Positions 34,902 to 43,981 of a DNA stretch of 64,000 nucleotides are shown here, in pieces; position 1 is the first letter of the stretch; each line of letters begins with the position of its first letter. The DNA is from Actinomycetes bacterium. GTDB lineage: Bacteria; Actinomycetota; Acidimicrobiia; IMCC26256; PALSA-610. Below the pieces are notes generated by a model. The model was not told the DNA's origin, made no database searches, and was given only the letters and a program-made list of their open reading frames with translations. A program made the position numbers and the translations under genes. Where the stretch lies: positions 1 through 64,000 of the forward strand of contig JANYBW010000080.1 in NCBI GenBank assembly GCA_025360585.1. The letters are read 5' to 3'.

Positions 34902-35418
34902 GGCCAGTTTCTGTGCCCAATTCTTTGGCATTTTCGCGATGGTCTGCACGCAGGCTGCGTATCGCGATCAAGATCGCACCGACGGTGATGCAGCTGTCGG
35001 CGACGTTAAACAACGGGAAACTCCCGACTTTCACAAAATCAACAACCTCACCACGGAATACTCCCGGCGATCGAAACACTCGATCACCAAGATTTCCGAG
35101 CGCGCCACCGAGCACCATGACTAAACCGATGACCGTCGCGCGGTCGTTCGTTTTGCGCAAGGTACGGGCCAACACGACGGTGATCACACACGCACCAATA
35201 GCCAACACCGGCGTAAAGCCACGGAAACGACTAAACGCAGCACCAGAGTTTCGGGCAAGCAAAAACTCAATGTTTGAGCCAACAATCTGCTGCGGACCAT
35301 CCGAGAGCGCCGCGACGACCCAGGATTTTGTGGCTTGATCGGCGGCGACGATCACCGCCAGCCACACGCCGATGCGAGTCGCGCGCGATCGCGTTCCCGC
35401 AAGAGTGTGCTGAGTCAT
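34888..35418 (-). CDS. lspA: Lipoprotein signal peptidase LspA
   Basis: The aspartic membrane protease (signal peptidase II) that cuts prolipoproteins. The 176-residue protein has four membrane helices and both catalytic motifs: LGGALGNLGDRVF (first Asp, about 130) and GSFPLFNVADSCITVG (second Asp, about 150). NSGAAFSRF near residue 55 is also typical. The likely lipoprotein in the window is the DUF3048 gene. Confidence 0.95.
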   Translation of the reverse strand: MTQHTLAGTRSRATRIGVWLAVIVAADQATKSWVVAALSDGPQQIVGSNIEFLLARNSGAAFSRFRGFTPVLAIGACVITVVLARTLRKTNDRATVIGLVMVLGGALGNLGDRVFRSPGVFRGEVVDFVKVGSFPLFNVADSCITVGAILIAIRSLRADHRENAKELGTETGHDNI

Positions 35419-35521
35419 ACGTTCCTTGTGGAATTCGGCGAGACATGGGCGTCGAGGACGAGGACGCAGGAATCGGCGTTCATGACCGGCGAATTACCAA
35501 GTGAACTTCGGACTCAGTGCA

Positions 35522-36733
35522 CTAGCGGCGGCGCTCACCACGGGACTTGCACTTGATACACAATTCAGCCCACGGAATCGCCTCAAGGCGAGCAACCGCG
35601 ATTCGGTCACCACACATCTCGCAATAACCAAAATTGCCCGCCGTGATACGAGCAAACGCCTTATCGATTTCATCCACCGTCATCAGCGCGGTGGCCGACA
35701 ACGCAAGATCGCGTTCGCGCTCAACCGTGAGCGAATCGCCTTCGCCGCTTTCTTCATCGAACTGTGTATCGCCGGGTTCGCGTTCGTTGGCGAGCACTTC
35801 GGCTTCGGCGATCAATTCCGCCGCTTGGCGTTCGTGATGCGCCCGTTCTTGGTGTAATTGCGCAACTAACTTTTCTAGGGTTCCCGCAGCAAGCGCTGGG
35901 CCGTGATGTTTCGGGGATTCCGCATTGTCGAGGAGGCGGACTGGCGCCGAGACCGTTTCGATCTTCGGTTTCTTTGGAGCTTCGGGCACGGTGACTTTCG
36001 GCGCGGCAGTCTTCATGGACGCGGCGGCTTTTTCTGTCGATACGGTCGGAGACGAAACCGTGGTGGGTTTCTTGGATGAATTTGGAGCGACGGGTTTCGT
36101 TACTGGCTTGGCGTTGGGTTTCGCCGCACCGCCAGACGCAACCTTCGTCGCCGCCGGTTTACCCGCGGCAGTTTTGGCCGGAGCCGCTTTGTTTGCAGTT
36201 TTCGCTGTGGCCTTGGCGAGCGCGGCAGCCGGCACGACGGACTTGGATATCGCTGCGTTCTTCGCTCCCGTGGCTTTGGTCGGAGACGCAACTTTTGCGC
36301 CAGCCTTGGCATTCGCCGGCGCAGCTTTTGAAGCCGCGGTTTTTCCACCGCTGGTCGCTGGACTGCTCACCTTCGCCGGACCGGCCACGACCGCACTGGC
36401 TTTGGGTGCATTGGTCTTCTCGGCGCTCGACTTCAGCGCGCTGGCCTTCGCGGGTGTCGCTTTGGCTGCACTGATTTTTACCGGCGCAGCTTTGACATTC
36501 GCGGGAGCAGCTTTTTTGACAGGGGCCACTTTCGGAACCGCTTTGGCGGCTTTTGGTGCCTTCTTGGCCGCTGCACTGGTCTGATCTGACGCGCTTTTGG
36601 CCTTCGGCCGCGCGCCTTTGGCCTTAACTGGTGCGGCTTTGGCTTTCGGCGGTGCGCCTTTGACCTTGGCTGGTGCGGCTTGGGTAGCCTTGATCGGTTT
36701 ATTCGCGGTGGCTTTGGCCTTGCTTGTCGGCAT
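35522..36733 (-). CDS. DksA/TraR-type zinc-finger protein with long Lys/Ala/Pro-rich N-terminal arm
   Basis: A 403-residue two-part protein. Residues 1 to about 265 are a low-complexity basic arm built of KAAPAK, KVKGA and AAKPT-like pieces, resembling histone H1-like tails. Residues about 290-403 are a DksA/TraR-type domain: a helical hairpin (LVAQLHQERAHHERQAAEL, ERERDLALSATALMTVDEID) and a C4 zinc finger CEMCGDRI then LCIKCKSRG. Such C-terminal domains act on RNA polymerase in other bacteria. The arm suggests nucleic-acid binding. It is upstream of lspA, separated by 103 bases. Confidence 0.85.
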   Translation of the reverse strand: MPTSKAKATANKPIKATQAAPAKVKGAPPKAKAAPVKAKGARPKAKSASDQTSAAAKKAPKAAKAVPKVAPVKKAAPANVKAAPVKISAAKATPAKASALKSSAEKTNAPKASAVVAGPAKVSSPATSGGKTAASKAAPANAKAGAKVASPTKATGAKNAAISKSVVPAAALAKATAKTANKAAPAKTAAGKPAATKVASGGAAKPNAKPVTKPVAPNSSKKPTTVSSPTVSTEKAAASMKTAAPKVTVPEAPKKPKIETVSAPVRLLDNAESPKHHGPALAAGTLEKLVAQLHQERAHHERQAAELIAEAEVLANEREPGDTQFDEESGEGDSLTVERERDLALSATALMTVDEIDKAFARITAGNFGYCEMCGDRIAVARLEAIPWAELCIKCKSRGERRR

Positions 36734-36869
36734 ATGCCTCTCCGTGACCTTCAGGTGGCCTCAGACCCCAACTGCGGTGGTCTGGCACTACATTGCACCT
36801 GCGGACATCATGCCTGCAGGAAGCGGCGGAGTGTAGCTCGCGAGCAGCCAAAACCGTGGCTCTATCGAC

Positions 36870-38555
36870 TTAGTAGACCCAAACTGCCGTTCCGAGCGGT
36901 AGTGCGTTCGTTGCCCAGAGAAAATCGATGGCCGAGTTTGAGAGCCGGGAACAACCATGGGACGCCGGAAACGGCGGAATATTGGCACTGCCATGGAACG
37001 CGATTCCGTCGGACGTGAAATATTTTGGGCGCCACAAGGAACCCAACCTGCCCTTCTGGAGTCCATCAACTTGGCCCAGGACCCGAAATCGACCCGTGGG
37101 CGTGTGAGCGATCGAGGTCACGCCCGCGAACACATAGGGCTTTTCGGTCCCCGTGGAGGTATTAAAGATCCAATCCACATGGCCATTGTTGGTCACCATC
37201 ATGATTTGGCGGGTCTTGTCGAGCTCGATCACGTATCCCGAAGTGGATAGCGCTCGGGGCCGCGCCGAACGAATCAGCTTGCGATAGTCCCCTGCCGAAA
37301 TCCAACCAGTACGCGGCCGCCTGAGTGCCTTTTGAAATGCCCAAACCGCCTGCTGAGTGACGGTGTCGAAGTTGCTGTTGACATTGAGCCAATAGCCCCG
37401 CGCAATCAGGTTGTATTGGATCGAACGGACTTTCGATCCGCGCGCTCCGACCGCCGCAATCACCGCGTGGGAACGCAATGGCGCGTTCAAAATCCAAAAG
37501 CTGTGGAAGCCAGATGCTGGCGCGATGGCGACAGAATGGCGATCTATCGCGACCACAACTGAATGCACCTGGCCGGCGACATCCGCAGAATTACCAAGGG
37601 TTGGCAGAAATCGAATTCGGTCTCGGGGTCCACGAATTGTGTGGCCTCGCACGAGCGAACGGGCCACACTGGGATTAGCGTCGCCGTACGCTTTCACTTT
37701 GCCGTTGTCGAACAACAGCGCATAACCGCTGCCGCTGCGGGTAGGGGCAATGCCGACAACGGCCGTCGAACTCGGCCACGGGTTTCCAAGGTTCGCAGCG
37801 TCGCCGTACGTCAGTACCGCGCCGTTACGAGTGACGACCCAATAGCCATGACCCGAGGGTGTGGCTGCGATCGCGACTGCACCGCCATTAGGCCCGGCGA
37901 AACCAAACGCCGAGCCGAAAAAGTGAGCATCGCCATAGGCGAACACTCCGCCGTCACTCGCAACAATCCAGTAGCCGGCACCAGTCGGGGTCGCGGCGAG
38001 GCCAGTGACGGCCGAACCGAGCGTCGCAGGGTGACCGAAATTCGCGGCGGACCCGTATCCGAATACCACGCCGTTCGCGGTGACGATCCAGTAGCCCGCA
38101 CCATCTGGGCTCGGCGCAATCCCGACTGCTTTCATCCCGAAATTCGCGAGCGGCGGCCAACCCAATGGCGCTGCGTTACCGTAGTTGTAGACGTAGCCAT
38201 CTGAGCGCAGGACCCAATAGCCAGTGCCGTCTGGTCGCCCCGCAATCCCAGCGAGAGGTGAACGCGCGTGCGATCCGGGCGAGCCAAGGAATTGCGCCGC
38301 TCCGGAACCGGTCACGATGCCATCGGTCGGATTCCCAGAAAACGTACTGGTGGCCAATGTTCTGGTGGCCAATGTTCTGGGGGCCAATGCGTGACGAGCC
38401 GACACGGTGCGGATTGCGTGAGCGGGTGCCAGATCAATGACCGCGCTGATCATCGCGACGGCAGTCATTCCGACGATGAAGGCCTTACTGCGAGGCAGCG
38501 ACACACCCCGAAATGATCCAGCCCGAAATGATCCAGGGCGTCCCGTTGCTTTCAC
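36870..38555 (-). CDS. Secreted L,D-transpeptidase with N-terminal repeats and peptidoglycan-binding domain
   Basis: A 561-residue wall enzyme expected to form 3-3 cross-links or attach proteins. The GTG start at 38555 has GAGG five bases upstream. A signal peptide follows (AFIVGMTAVAMISAVIDLAPAHA). At about 75-320 lie six or seven repeats of the form GYWIV..G.V..YGDA..FG, probably a beta-propeller-like module. Next come a PG_binding_1-type domain (VRSIQYNLIARGYW) and the YkuD domain with the catalytic motif HGSANIPPFPASHGCSRLS near residue 521-539 (Cys in SHGCSR). The frame extends upstream into ileS antisense, which is not coding. Confidence 0.9.
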   Translation of the reverse strand: MKATGRPGSFRAGSFRGVSLPRSKAFIVGMTAVAMISAVIDLAPAHAIRTVSARHALAPRTLATRTLATSTFSGNPTDGIVTGSGAAQFLGSPGSHARSPLAGIAGRPDGTGYWVLRSDGYVYNYGNAAPLGWPPLANFGMKAVGIAPSPDGAGYWIVTANGVVFGYGSAANFGHPATLGSAVTGLAATPTGAGYWIVASDGGVFAYGDAHFFGSAFGFAGPNGGAVAIAATPSGHGYWVVTRNGAVLTYGDAANLGNPWPSSTAVVGIAPTRSGSGYALLFDNGKVKAYGDANPSVARSLVRGHTIRGPRDRIRFLPTLGNSADVAGQVHSVVVAIDRHSVAIAPASGFHSFWILNAPLRSHAVIAAVGARGSKVRSIQYNLIARGYWLNVNSNFDTVTQQAVWAFQKALRRPRTGWISAGDYRKLIRSARPRALSTSGYVIELDKTRQIMMVTNNGHVDWIFNTSTGTEKPYVFAGVTSIAHTPTGRFRVLGQVDGLQKGRLGSLWRPKYFTSDGIAFHGSANIPPFPASHGCSRLSNSAIDFLWATNALPLGTAVWVY

Positions 38556-38684
38556 AGTTACCTCATCACTTACCCGCGCGAATTGAGCAACATCATCGTA
38601 ACGACGCCATATACCTGCGGCCAGTCGTGGGCCCGGAGCGCAAAGCAGCGGTTGAATTCTTGTCGCGCAACTATCGTTAGCGGC

Positions 38685-41600
38685 ATGTTCCAACCGGTTT
38701 CGCCCCAACTTGATCTTGTCGCGCTCGAAGAAACAGTCCTTGATCGGTGGCGCTCCGATGATGTCTTTGCCCGGAGCCTGACCCTGCGCGAGGGCCAGCC
38801 GGAATGGGTATTTTACGAAGGTCCGCCGACTGCAAACGGCAAACCGGGCGTGCATCACGTTTGGGCCCGGCTGTTTAAAGATATCTATCCCCGATTCCAC
38901 ACCATGCGTGGCAAACACGTGATCCGCAAAGGTGGCTGGGATTGCCACGGGCTTCCGGTAGAAGTACAGGTCGAAAAGGAACTCGGCTTTTCGGGAAAAC
39001 CACAAATCATTGAGTACGGCATCGCTGAATTCAACGCGCGGTGCCGATCTTCGGTGCAACGGCACGTGGAGGATTGGCAAGCCCTCACCTCGCGAATCGG
39101 GATGTGGCTTGATACCGACGGCGCGTACTGGACCCTCTCGAACGAATTCGTCGAGACCGTGTGGTGGCTGTTTTCGGAAATGTGGAAGAACGGCGATATC
39201 TACGAGGGTTTTAAGGTCGTCCCGTACTGCGGACGCTGCGGCACCGCATTGTCGAGCCACGAACTCGCCCAACCGGGCGCGTACCAAGACGTCACGGAAC
39301 CTTCGGTGTACGTGCGTTTTCCCGTGATCGATCGCGATTTTGATCTCGTCGTGTGGACCACGACACCATGGACGTTGCCGGCGAACGTTGCGGCCGCCGT
39401 CGGGCCCGAAATTGAGTATGTACGCGTCCGCGACCCGTTGGGCGGGCGCGATCTCGTGTTAGGCCGCGATCGGGCCCAAGCGGTCCTCGGCGACGACATA
39501 ATAATTGTTGGCACCATCAACGCAGCTGATCTTGGCGGCCTTCGTTACGAACGGCCATTTGATTTCGTTGAGATCGACGCAACCGCAAACATCATCATCG
39601 TTGCCGACTTCGTGACGGTAGAAGACGGATCCGGGATCGTGCATCTCGCCCCTGCATTTGGCGAAATCGACCGCGAAGTGTGCGAACCCTACGGCTTGCC
39701 CGTGCTCAATCCGGTCGATGAGAACGCTCATTTCACCGACGTGCTTCCGACGCAATACCGGGGACGCTTCGTCAAAGACACCGACGCGGATTTGATCTCA
39801 GCGTTGGAGCAATCGCAGCGGATCGTGCGGGTACAGCAATACACCCACAGCTACCCACACTGCTGGCGTTGCGATCGGCCCTTGATCTATTGGGCGAAAC
39901 CCACTTGGTTCGCTCGTACGTCGGAGCACCGCGACGACCTCCTTCGCGAAAATGAAACGATCAATTGGTTCCCCGGCCATATCAAACACGGCCGTTTTGG
40001 CAATTGGCTCGAAGGCAATGTCGATTGGGCGTTGTCGCGCGACCGTTTCTGGGGATCACCCATCCCAATTTGGCGTTGCAACGATTGCGGTCACGACGAA
40101 TGCATCGCGTCGGTCGCGGCGTTGAGCGAACGAGCTGGCCGCGAGCTCACAGATCTCGATTTACACCGTCCGTACGTTGATGAAATCCGTATCCCGTGCT
40201 CCCAGTGTTCCGGCACGGCGCGACGGGTCGAACCGGTATTGGATGCTTGGTTCGATTCGGGGTCAATGCCGGCAGCGCAACTCCACTATCCGTTCGAAAA
40301 CGTCGAGCAGTTCAACTCGCACTTCCCTGCCGATTTCATTTGCGAAGCCATCGACCAGACCCGCGGATGGTTCTATTCGCTGCTCGCGGTGAACACCCTC
40401 GTGTTCGGCAAAACGCCGTATCGCAACGTTGTGTGCTTGGCGCACATCGTGGACCAAGACGGCAAAAAGATGTCGAAAACTAAGGGCAATATCATCGACC
40501 CTTGGTCGATCCTCAACACGCGTGGGGCAGAGGCGTTGCGCTGGTACATGTTTTCGTCCGGTTCTCCGTGGACACCAAAACGGGTCTTCGAAGACGCCAT
40601 CGACGAGACCAGCAACCGCTTCTTACGCACATTGTGGAACACCTATTCCTTTTTTGTGACCTACGCCGCGCTCGACGGTTTCACACCGTCAAATCACGCC
40701 GAACCCAGCACGCATGTGCTCGATCAATGGATTCGTTCGCGGACTCATCGCACCCTCGATACGGTCACAGGGGCGCTCGAATCGTTTGACGCGTTGGCAG
40801 GCGCGCAGGCCCTCGACACGTTGATCGATGATCTTTCCAACTGGTATGTCCGCCGCAGCCGCCCGCGGTTCTGGAAGGCATCGGATCGGGCCGCGCACCA
40901 GACCATGCACGAGTGCTTGACGCTCATCGCGACCATGCTTGCACCATTTTGTCCGTTCATCTCCGACGAAATCGACAAAAACCTCAACAACGACGGCATC
41001 TCGGTGCACCTGCGAGACTGGCCCGCCGTAGACCAAACGGCGATCAACGACGCGCTCGAATCCGAAATGGCGATTGCTCGACAGCTCACCACGCTGGGCC
41101 GTAGTGCGCGAGCAAACGCCAAGATTGGTGTCCGCCAGCCGCTGCGCAAAGCAATCGCGCTACTGGCCCGCGACGTCGTGTTGCGCGACGAAGTGCAACG
41201 CGAGATCGAAATTGAATTGAACGTCAAAGCCATTGAAGCCGTGGAGAATCTCGACGGGCTGCTGAGCTATCGCATCGTTCCAAACTTCAAAGTGCTTGGC
41301 CCCAAGCTCGGTAAATTGCTGCCCGAGGTCAAAGCTGCGCTCGCCGAGGTCGACGGCGCCGATGTGCGCGCCACTCATTCGCAAGGCAAAGCGTTCGCTT
41401 TACGAATCGGTGACCAAGACTTCGAATTTGGCCCCGATGATCTCGAAGTTCGTGCGGAGCAGCATGGTGAGCTCGCACTCGTCCAGGACGGGGGCTATGC
41501 CGTGGCCCTTGATCTGGAACTCAATGACGAGCTGCGCGCCGAAGGCTTCGCGCGTGAGCTCGTGCGCCATATCAACGACAAGCGCAAACATCTTGACTAT

Positions 41601-41801
41601 GCGATCTCCGACCGCATCACCTTGCGGCTCGAAGTCGGCGAAGCCGCCGTCGCTCCCGCGACCCTGCATCTTGAGTACATCACGACAGAGGTACTTGCGA
41701 CCTCAGCAATCGTTGTGCCGATCACCAACGAGACCATCGAAGGCGAAACTTCAACGATGGTTGCCGGCCACCAGATACACGCGGTCATTGCCTTGGCGTG
41801 A
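38685..41801 (+). CDS. ileS: Isoleucine--tRNA ligase
   Basis: This class I synthetase charges tRNA-Ile and edits Val. The 1038-residue protein has the nucleotide-binding motif as PPTANGKPGVHHVWARLFKD, where HHVW replaces the usual HxGH, similar to the actinobacterial HHVE form. A CP1 editing domain follows (WTTTPWTLPANVAAAVG), then KKMSKTKGN for the second ATP motif and a C-terminal anticodon domain. The Cys-pair regions CGRCG and CSQC are visible. I chose ATG 38685 (MFQPVSPQLDLV). It is divergent from the transpeptidase across 129 bases, where I saw no T-box. Confidence 0.96.
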   Translation: MFQPVSPQLDLVALEETVLDRWRSDDVFARSLTLREGQPEWVFYEGPPTANGKPGVHHVWARLFKDIYPRFHTMRGKHVIRKGGWDCHGLPVEVQVEKELGFSGKPQIIEYGIAEFNARCRSSVQRHVEDWQALTSRIGMWLDTDGAYWTLSNEFVETVWWLFSEMWKNGDIYEGFKVVPYCGRCGTALSSHELAQPGAYQDVTEPSVYVRFPVIDRDFDLVVWTTTPWTLPANVAAAVGPEIEYVRVRDPLGGRDLVLGRDRAQAVLGDDIIIVGTINAADLGGLRYERPFDFVEIDATANIIIVADFVTVEDGSGIVHLAPAFGEIDREVCEPYGLPVLNPVDENAHFTDVLPTQYRGRFVKDTDADLISALEQSQRIVRVQQYTHSYPHCWRCDRPLIYWAKPTWFARTSEHRDDLLRENETINWFPGHIKHGRFGNWLEGNVDWALSRDRFWGSPIPIWRCNDCGHDECIASVAALSERAGRELTDLDLHRPYVDEIRIPCSQCSGTARRVEPVLDAWFDSGSMPAAQLHYPFENVEQFNSHFPADFICEAIDQTRGWFYSLLAVNTLVFGKTPYRNVVCLAHIVDQDGKKMSKTKGNIIDPWSILNTRGAEALRWYMFSSGSPWTPKRVFEDAIDETSNRFLRTLWNTYSFFVTYAALDGFTPSNHAEPSTHVLDQWIRSRTHRTLDTVTGALESFDALAGAQALDTLIDDLSNWYVRRSRPRFWKASDRAAHQTMHECLTLIATMLAPFCPFISDEIDKNLNNDGISVHLRDWPAVDQTAINDALESEMAIARQLTTLGRSARANAKIGVRQPLRKAIALLARDVVLRDEVQREIEIELNVKAIEAVENLDGLLSYRIVPNFKVLGPKLGKLLPEVKAALAEVDGADVRATHSQGKAFALRIGDQDFEFGPDDLEVRAEQHGELALVQDGGYAVALDLELNDELRAEGFARELVRHINDKRKHLDYAISDRITLRLEVGEAAVAPATLHLEYITTEVLATSAIVVPITNETIEGETSTMVAGHQIHAVIALA

Positions 41802-41869
41802 CCGCCATCACTGGCCGCACTTCACTGAGCGGGAATCGGTTAACGGCCAGAGCATTTCAGCCTGAACGC

Positions 41870-41889
41870 CCGGGCGCAACCAAGCCCGG
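41870..41889. terminator. Possible bidirectional terminator between ileS and divIVA
   Basis: CCGGGC and GCCCGG pair around an 8-base loop between the convergent ends of ileS and divIVA. There is no T-run on either strand, so this is a weak candidate. Confidence 0.3.
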
Positions 41890-41916
41890 ACTCAGCAGCC
41901 CGTGATGGGGGGAGAT

Positions 41917-43095
41917 TCAGCGTCGGCGTTTGAACATTTCGCGGAAGCTGGGATCACGATCATCGACCGCTTCTCTTTGACCAGTGCTTTCGCCCAACGG
42001 CGCATCGTCACGAACGGCGTCTCGCAGGGTTGCGAAGAATGCGTCGTCGTCAAGGTTCGCGCGATCTGCTTCGGTCGCGCGCAAATCGATGTCAGATTGC
42101 GGGCGCCGTTCCGGAGCCGACATCACCTGATCGAGGTAGCTCGCGCGAGCCGAAGGCTCAGCCGCGGCGGGCTGCAGCGCCTGCGGAGCCGGCGGTGCGC
42201 TCGGCGGTGCAGCAGCAGGCCGTTCAAGAATTGCTTCGACTGGTTCCGCAATGGATGCAACAACCGGAGCGAGGGTCTCAGAAGCACTCGGCTGCGCCGA
42301 ACCCACCAACGGCGCGGTGGCGCTTTCGGGAGCTGGAGTGTAGGAAATTTCGAATGCGGCATTAGCGCCCGCCGCAACATCTGCAGGGCCTGATGCTTGC
42401 AGTGAAGGCGCCGGGGCTGTGGTCGCAACCTGGGCAATGGGTTCCACGGCAAACGCTTCAGTATCAGGCGTTCGCGGCGCGCTCACGGAGGCAGCGCCAC
42501 CAAGATCATCGACTCGAACATCACTGATAGACGGTGTCGCAATCGTTGAGACCGCCGGACGTTTGCGCGCCGAGTTGAGATCCGATTCCAGTTGGCGGAC
42601 CAGACGGTCGCGGTAATCCGCATCCCATGCCTCAAGGGCCGACACATCGGCTAGCAATGCGTCGCGACGGCCCATGAGATCCACGACCTCGCGCTCCACT
42701 CGACCGCGCTCTTGATCGTTGTAACGCTGGAGTTCCTCGTGGGCCTGGGCAAGAAATGCTTCGGCTTGCGCGGCCGCGGTGGCACGGATTTCGCTTGCTT
42801 CAGCCTGCGCCGATGCCCGGGTCGCTTCGGCGTCGCGGTTCGCGGTATCCACGGCATCATCAGCCGCGCGCTGAGCCATGATCAACGTACGTTGCAAAAT
42901 GTCGTCGTTATCTCGGGTGCGCCCGACGTCAGCGGTCGCGCTACTCACTCGTTCGGTGAGCACACCGATCTTGTTCAGCTGATCTTCGATCGTGGTGGCG
43001 GCCCGCTCCAGCAGGTCGTTCACATCGTCGCGGTTGTATCCCCGGAATGATTCAGGAATATCAAGATCACGAAGTTCATGGGGCGTGATGTCCAT
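41917..43095 (-). CDS. divIVA: DivIVA-domain protein (Wag31-like)
   Basis: DivIVA/Wag31 marks curved poles and directs polar growth in actinobacteria. The 392-residue protein begins with the DivIVA membrane-binding motif ITPHELRDLDIPESFRGYNRDDVNDLLE split at residues 3-30. A coiled coil rich in Ala, Glu, Arg and Gln continues to about 180, and a Pro/Ala/Ser-rich tail to about 340. It ends with DPSFREMFKRRR. It lies downstream of sepF and yggT as in many actinobacterial dcw clusters. Confidence 0.93.
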   Translation of the reverse strand: MDITPHELRDLDIPESFRGYNRDDVNDLLERAATTIEDQLNKIGVLTERVSSATADVGRTRDNDDILQRTLIMAQRAADDAVDTANRDAEATRASAQAEASEIRATAAAQAEAFLAQAHEELQRYNDQERGRVEREVVDLMGRRDALLADVSALEAWDADYRDRLVRQLESDLNSARKRPAVSTIATPSISDVRVDDLGGAASVSAPRTPDTEAFAVEPIAQVATTAPAPSLQASGPADVAAGANAAFEISYTPAPESATAPLVGSAQPSASETLAPVVASIAEPVEAILERPAAAPPSAPPAPQALQPAAAEPSARASYLDQVMSAPERRPQSDIDLRATEADRANLDDDAFFATLRDAVRDDAPLGESTGQREAVDDRDPSFREMFKRRR

Positions 43096-43170
43096 AGCCA
43101 GCTCCTCGATATGGCGGTGCCGTCATCGTAACGGCGTGAACACCCCAAGTGGTGGCTTTCGAAGAATCGT

Positions 43171-43419
43171 TCAGATACACACAATGTTGCGTAACAAAAT
43201 CAAGCCGAATGAAATCACCAAAAGCGACAGATCGAACATGCCTGCCGGCGGAATAATCCGGCGCACTGGAGCCATAATCGGCTCGGTGAGATCGAACAAA
43301 ATTCGTTGCACAATCGCAAATGGGCTCTGGGGTGAAATCGGGAACCATGACATCAGCGCGCGAGCAAACAGAACGATCATGTAGATCTGGATGAAGGAAC
43401 ACAAAAAACGATTGGCCAT
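43171..43419 (-). CDS. YggT-family membrane protein
   Basis: An 82-residue protein with two membrane helices and the YggT features: FIQIYMIVLFARALMSWFPI, then PIMAPVRRIIPPAGMFDLSLLVISF. YggT proteins are found next to sepF and divIVA across Gram-positive bacteria and may assist division or osmotic tolerance; the mechanism is unknown. It starts seven bases after the sepF stop. Confidence 0.92.
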   Translation of the reverse strand: MANRFLCSFIQIYMIVLFARALMSWFPISPQSPFAIVQRILFDLTEPIMAPVRRIIPPAGMFDLSLLVISFGLILLRNIVCI

Positions 43420-43425
43420 CAGGGT

Positions 43426-43956
43426 TTAGGTGCGTCGGTACAGGCCCCGGTCACGGAGCCGTTCTTTTTCATCGTCGGTCACTTCGACGTTCGGCGGCGT
43501 GAGCAAAAACACCTGATCCGCGGCTTTCGACATTGTGCCAGCAGTCGCGTAACACAATCCGCTCGAAAAATCGATCAGCCGCCGCTGGAGCTCTTTATCG
43601 AGACCTTGCAAGTTCAAAATGACCGGAGTGCCGGTTTTCAACCGATCGCCGACATCCTGGGCGTCGTTGAAGCTGCGTGGCTCCACGACGTGCACCTTCG
43701 CGGGAGCAACTGCCCGCACGGCGCCGATGGTGGGAGTGACAGCCGCGACTCGCACCGTCGGGGTGCTGTCCGCGATCATCTGCTCGCGGATCGGACGCGA
43801 TGGGCCACCCTCTGGCTCCATTGCGCCACGTGCTGGGTTGCGAACCGCAGGGCGTTCTGGCTGATCGTAACCAGCATCTTCATATTCGTAAACGCCCGCG
43901 TCCTCTTCATCGTCGTAGAGACCGAGATATACAGCAGCTTTGCGTAAGACCGACAT
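43426..43956 (-). CDS. sepF: Cell division protein SepF
   Basis: SepF tethers FtsZ to the membrane and stands in for FtsA, which is absent from this cluster. From ATG 43956 it has 176 residues. An N-terminal amphipathic helix (MSVLRKAAVYLGLYDDEE) is followed by an acidic linker. The SepF core has VHVVEPRSFNDAQDVGDRLKTGTPVILNLQGLDKELQRRLIDFSSG split over about 85-150. The end, VFLLTPPNVEVT, is typical. The frame extends 35 codons upstream without family similarity. Confidence 0.93.
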   Translation of the reverse strand: MSVLRKAAVYLGLYDDEEDAGVYEYEDAGYDQPERPAVRNPARGAMEPEGGPSRPIREQMIADSTPTVRVAAVTPTIGAVRAVAPAKVHVVEPRSFNDAQDVGDRLKTGTPVILNLQGLDKELQRRLIDFSSGLCYATAGTMSKAADQVFLLTPPNVEVTDDEKERLRDRGLYRRT

Positions 43957-43981
43957 GGTGGTTGCCTCCTCGGCAGTGACC

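Noticed and set aside
38556-38684. T-box riboswitch before ileS
   Set aside because: The 129-base gap has no T-box consensus or terminator/antiterminator that I can see.
36870-39287. Transpeptidase frame extended to 805 codons
   Set aside because: The extra N-terminal part is antisense to the conserved start of ileS. A GTG at 38555 with a Shine-Dalgarno and a signal peptide fits better.
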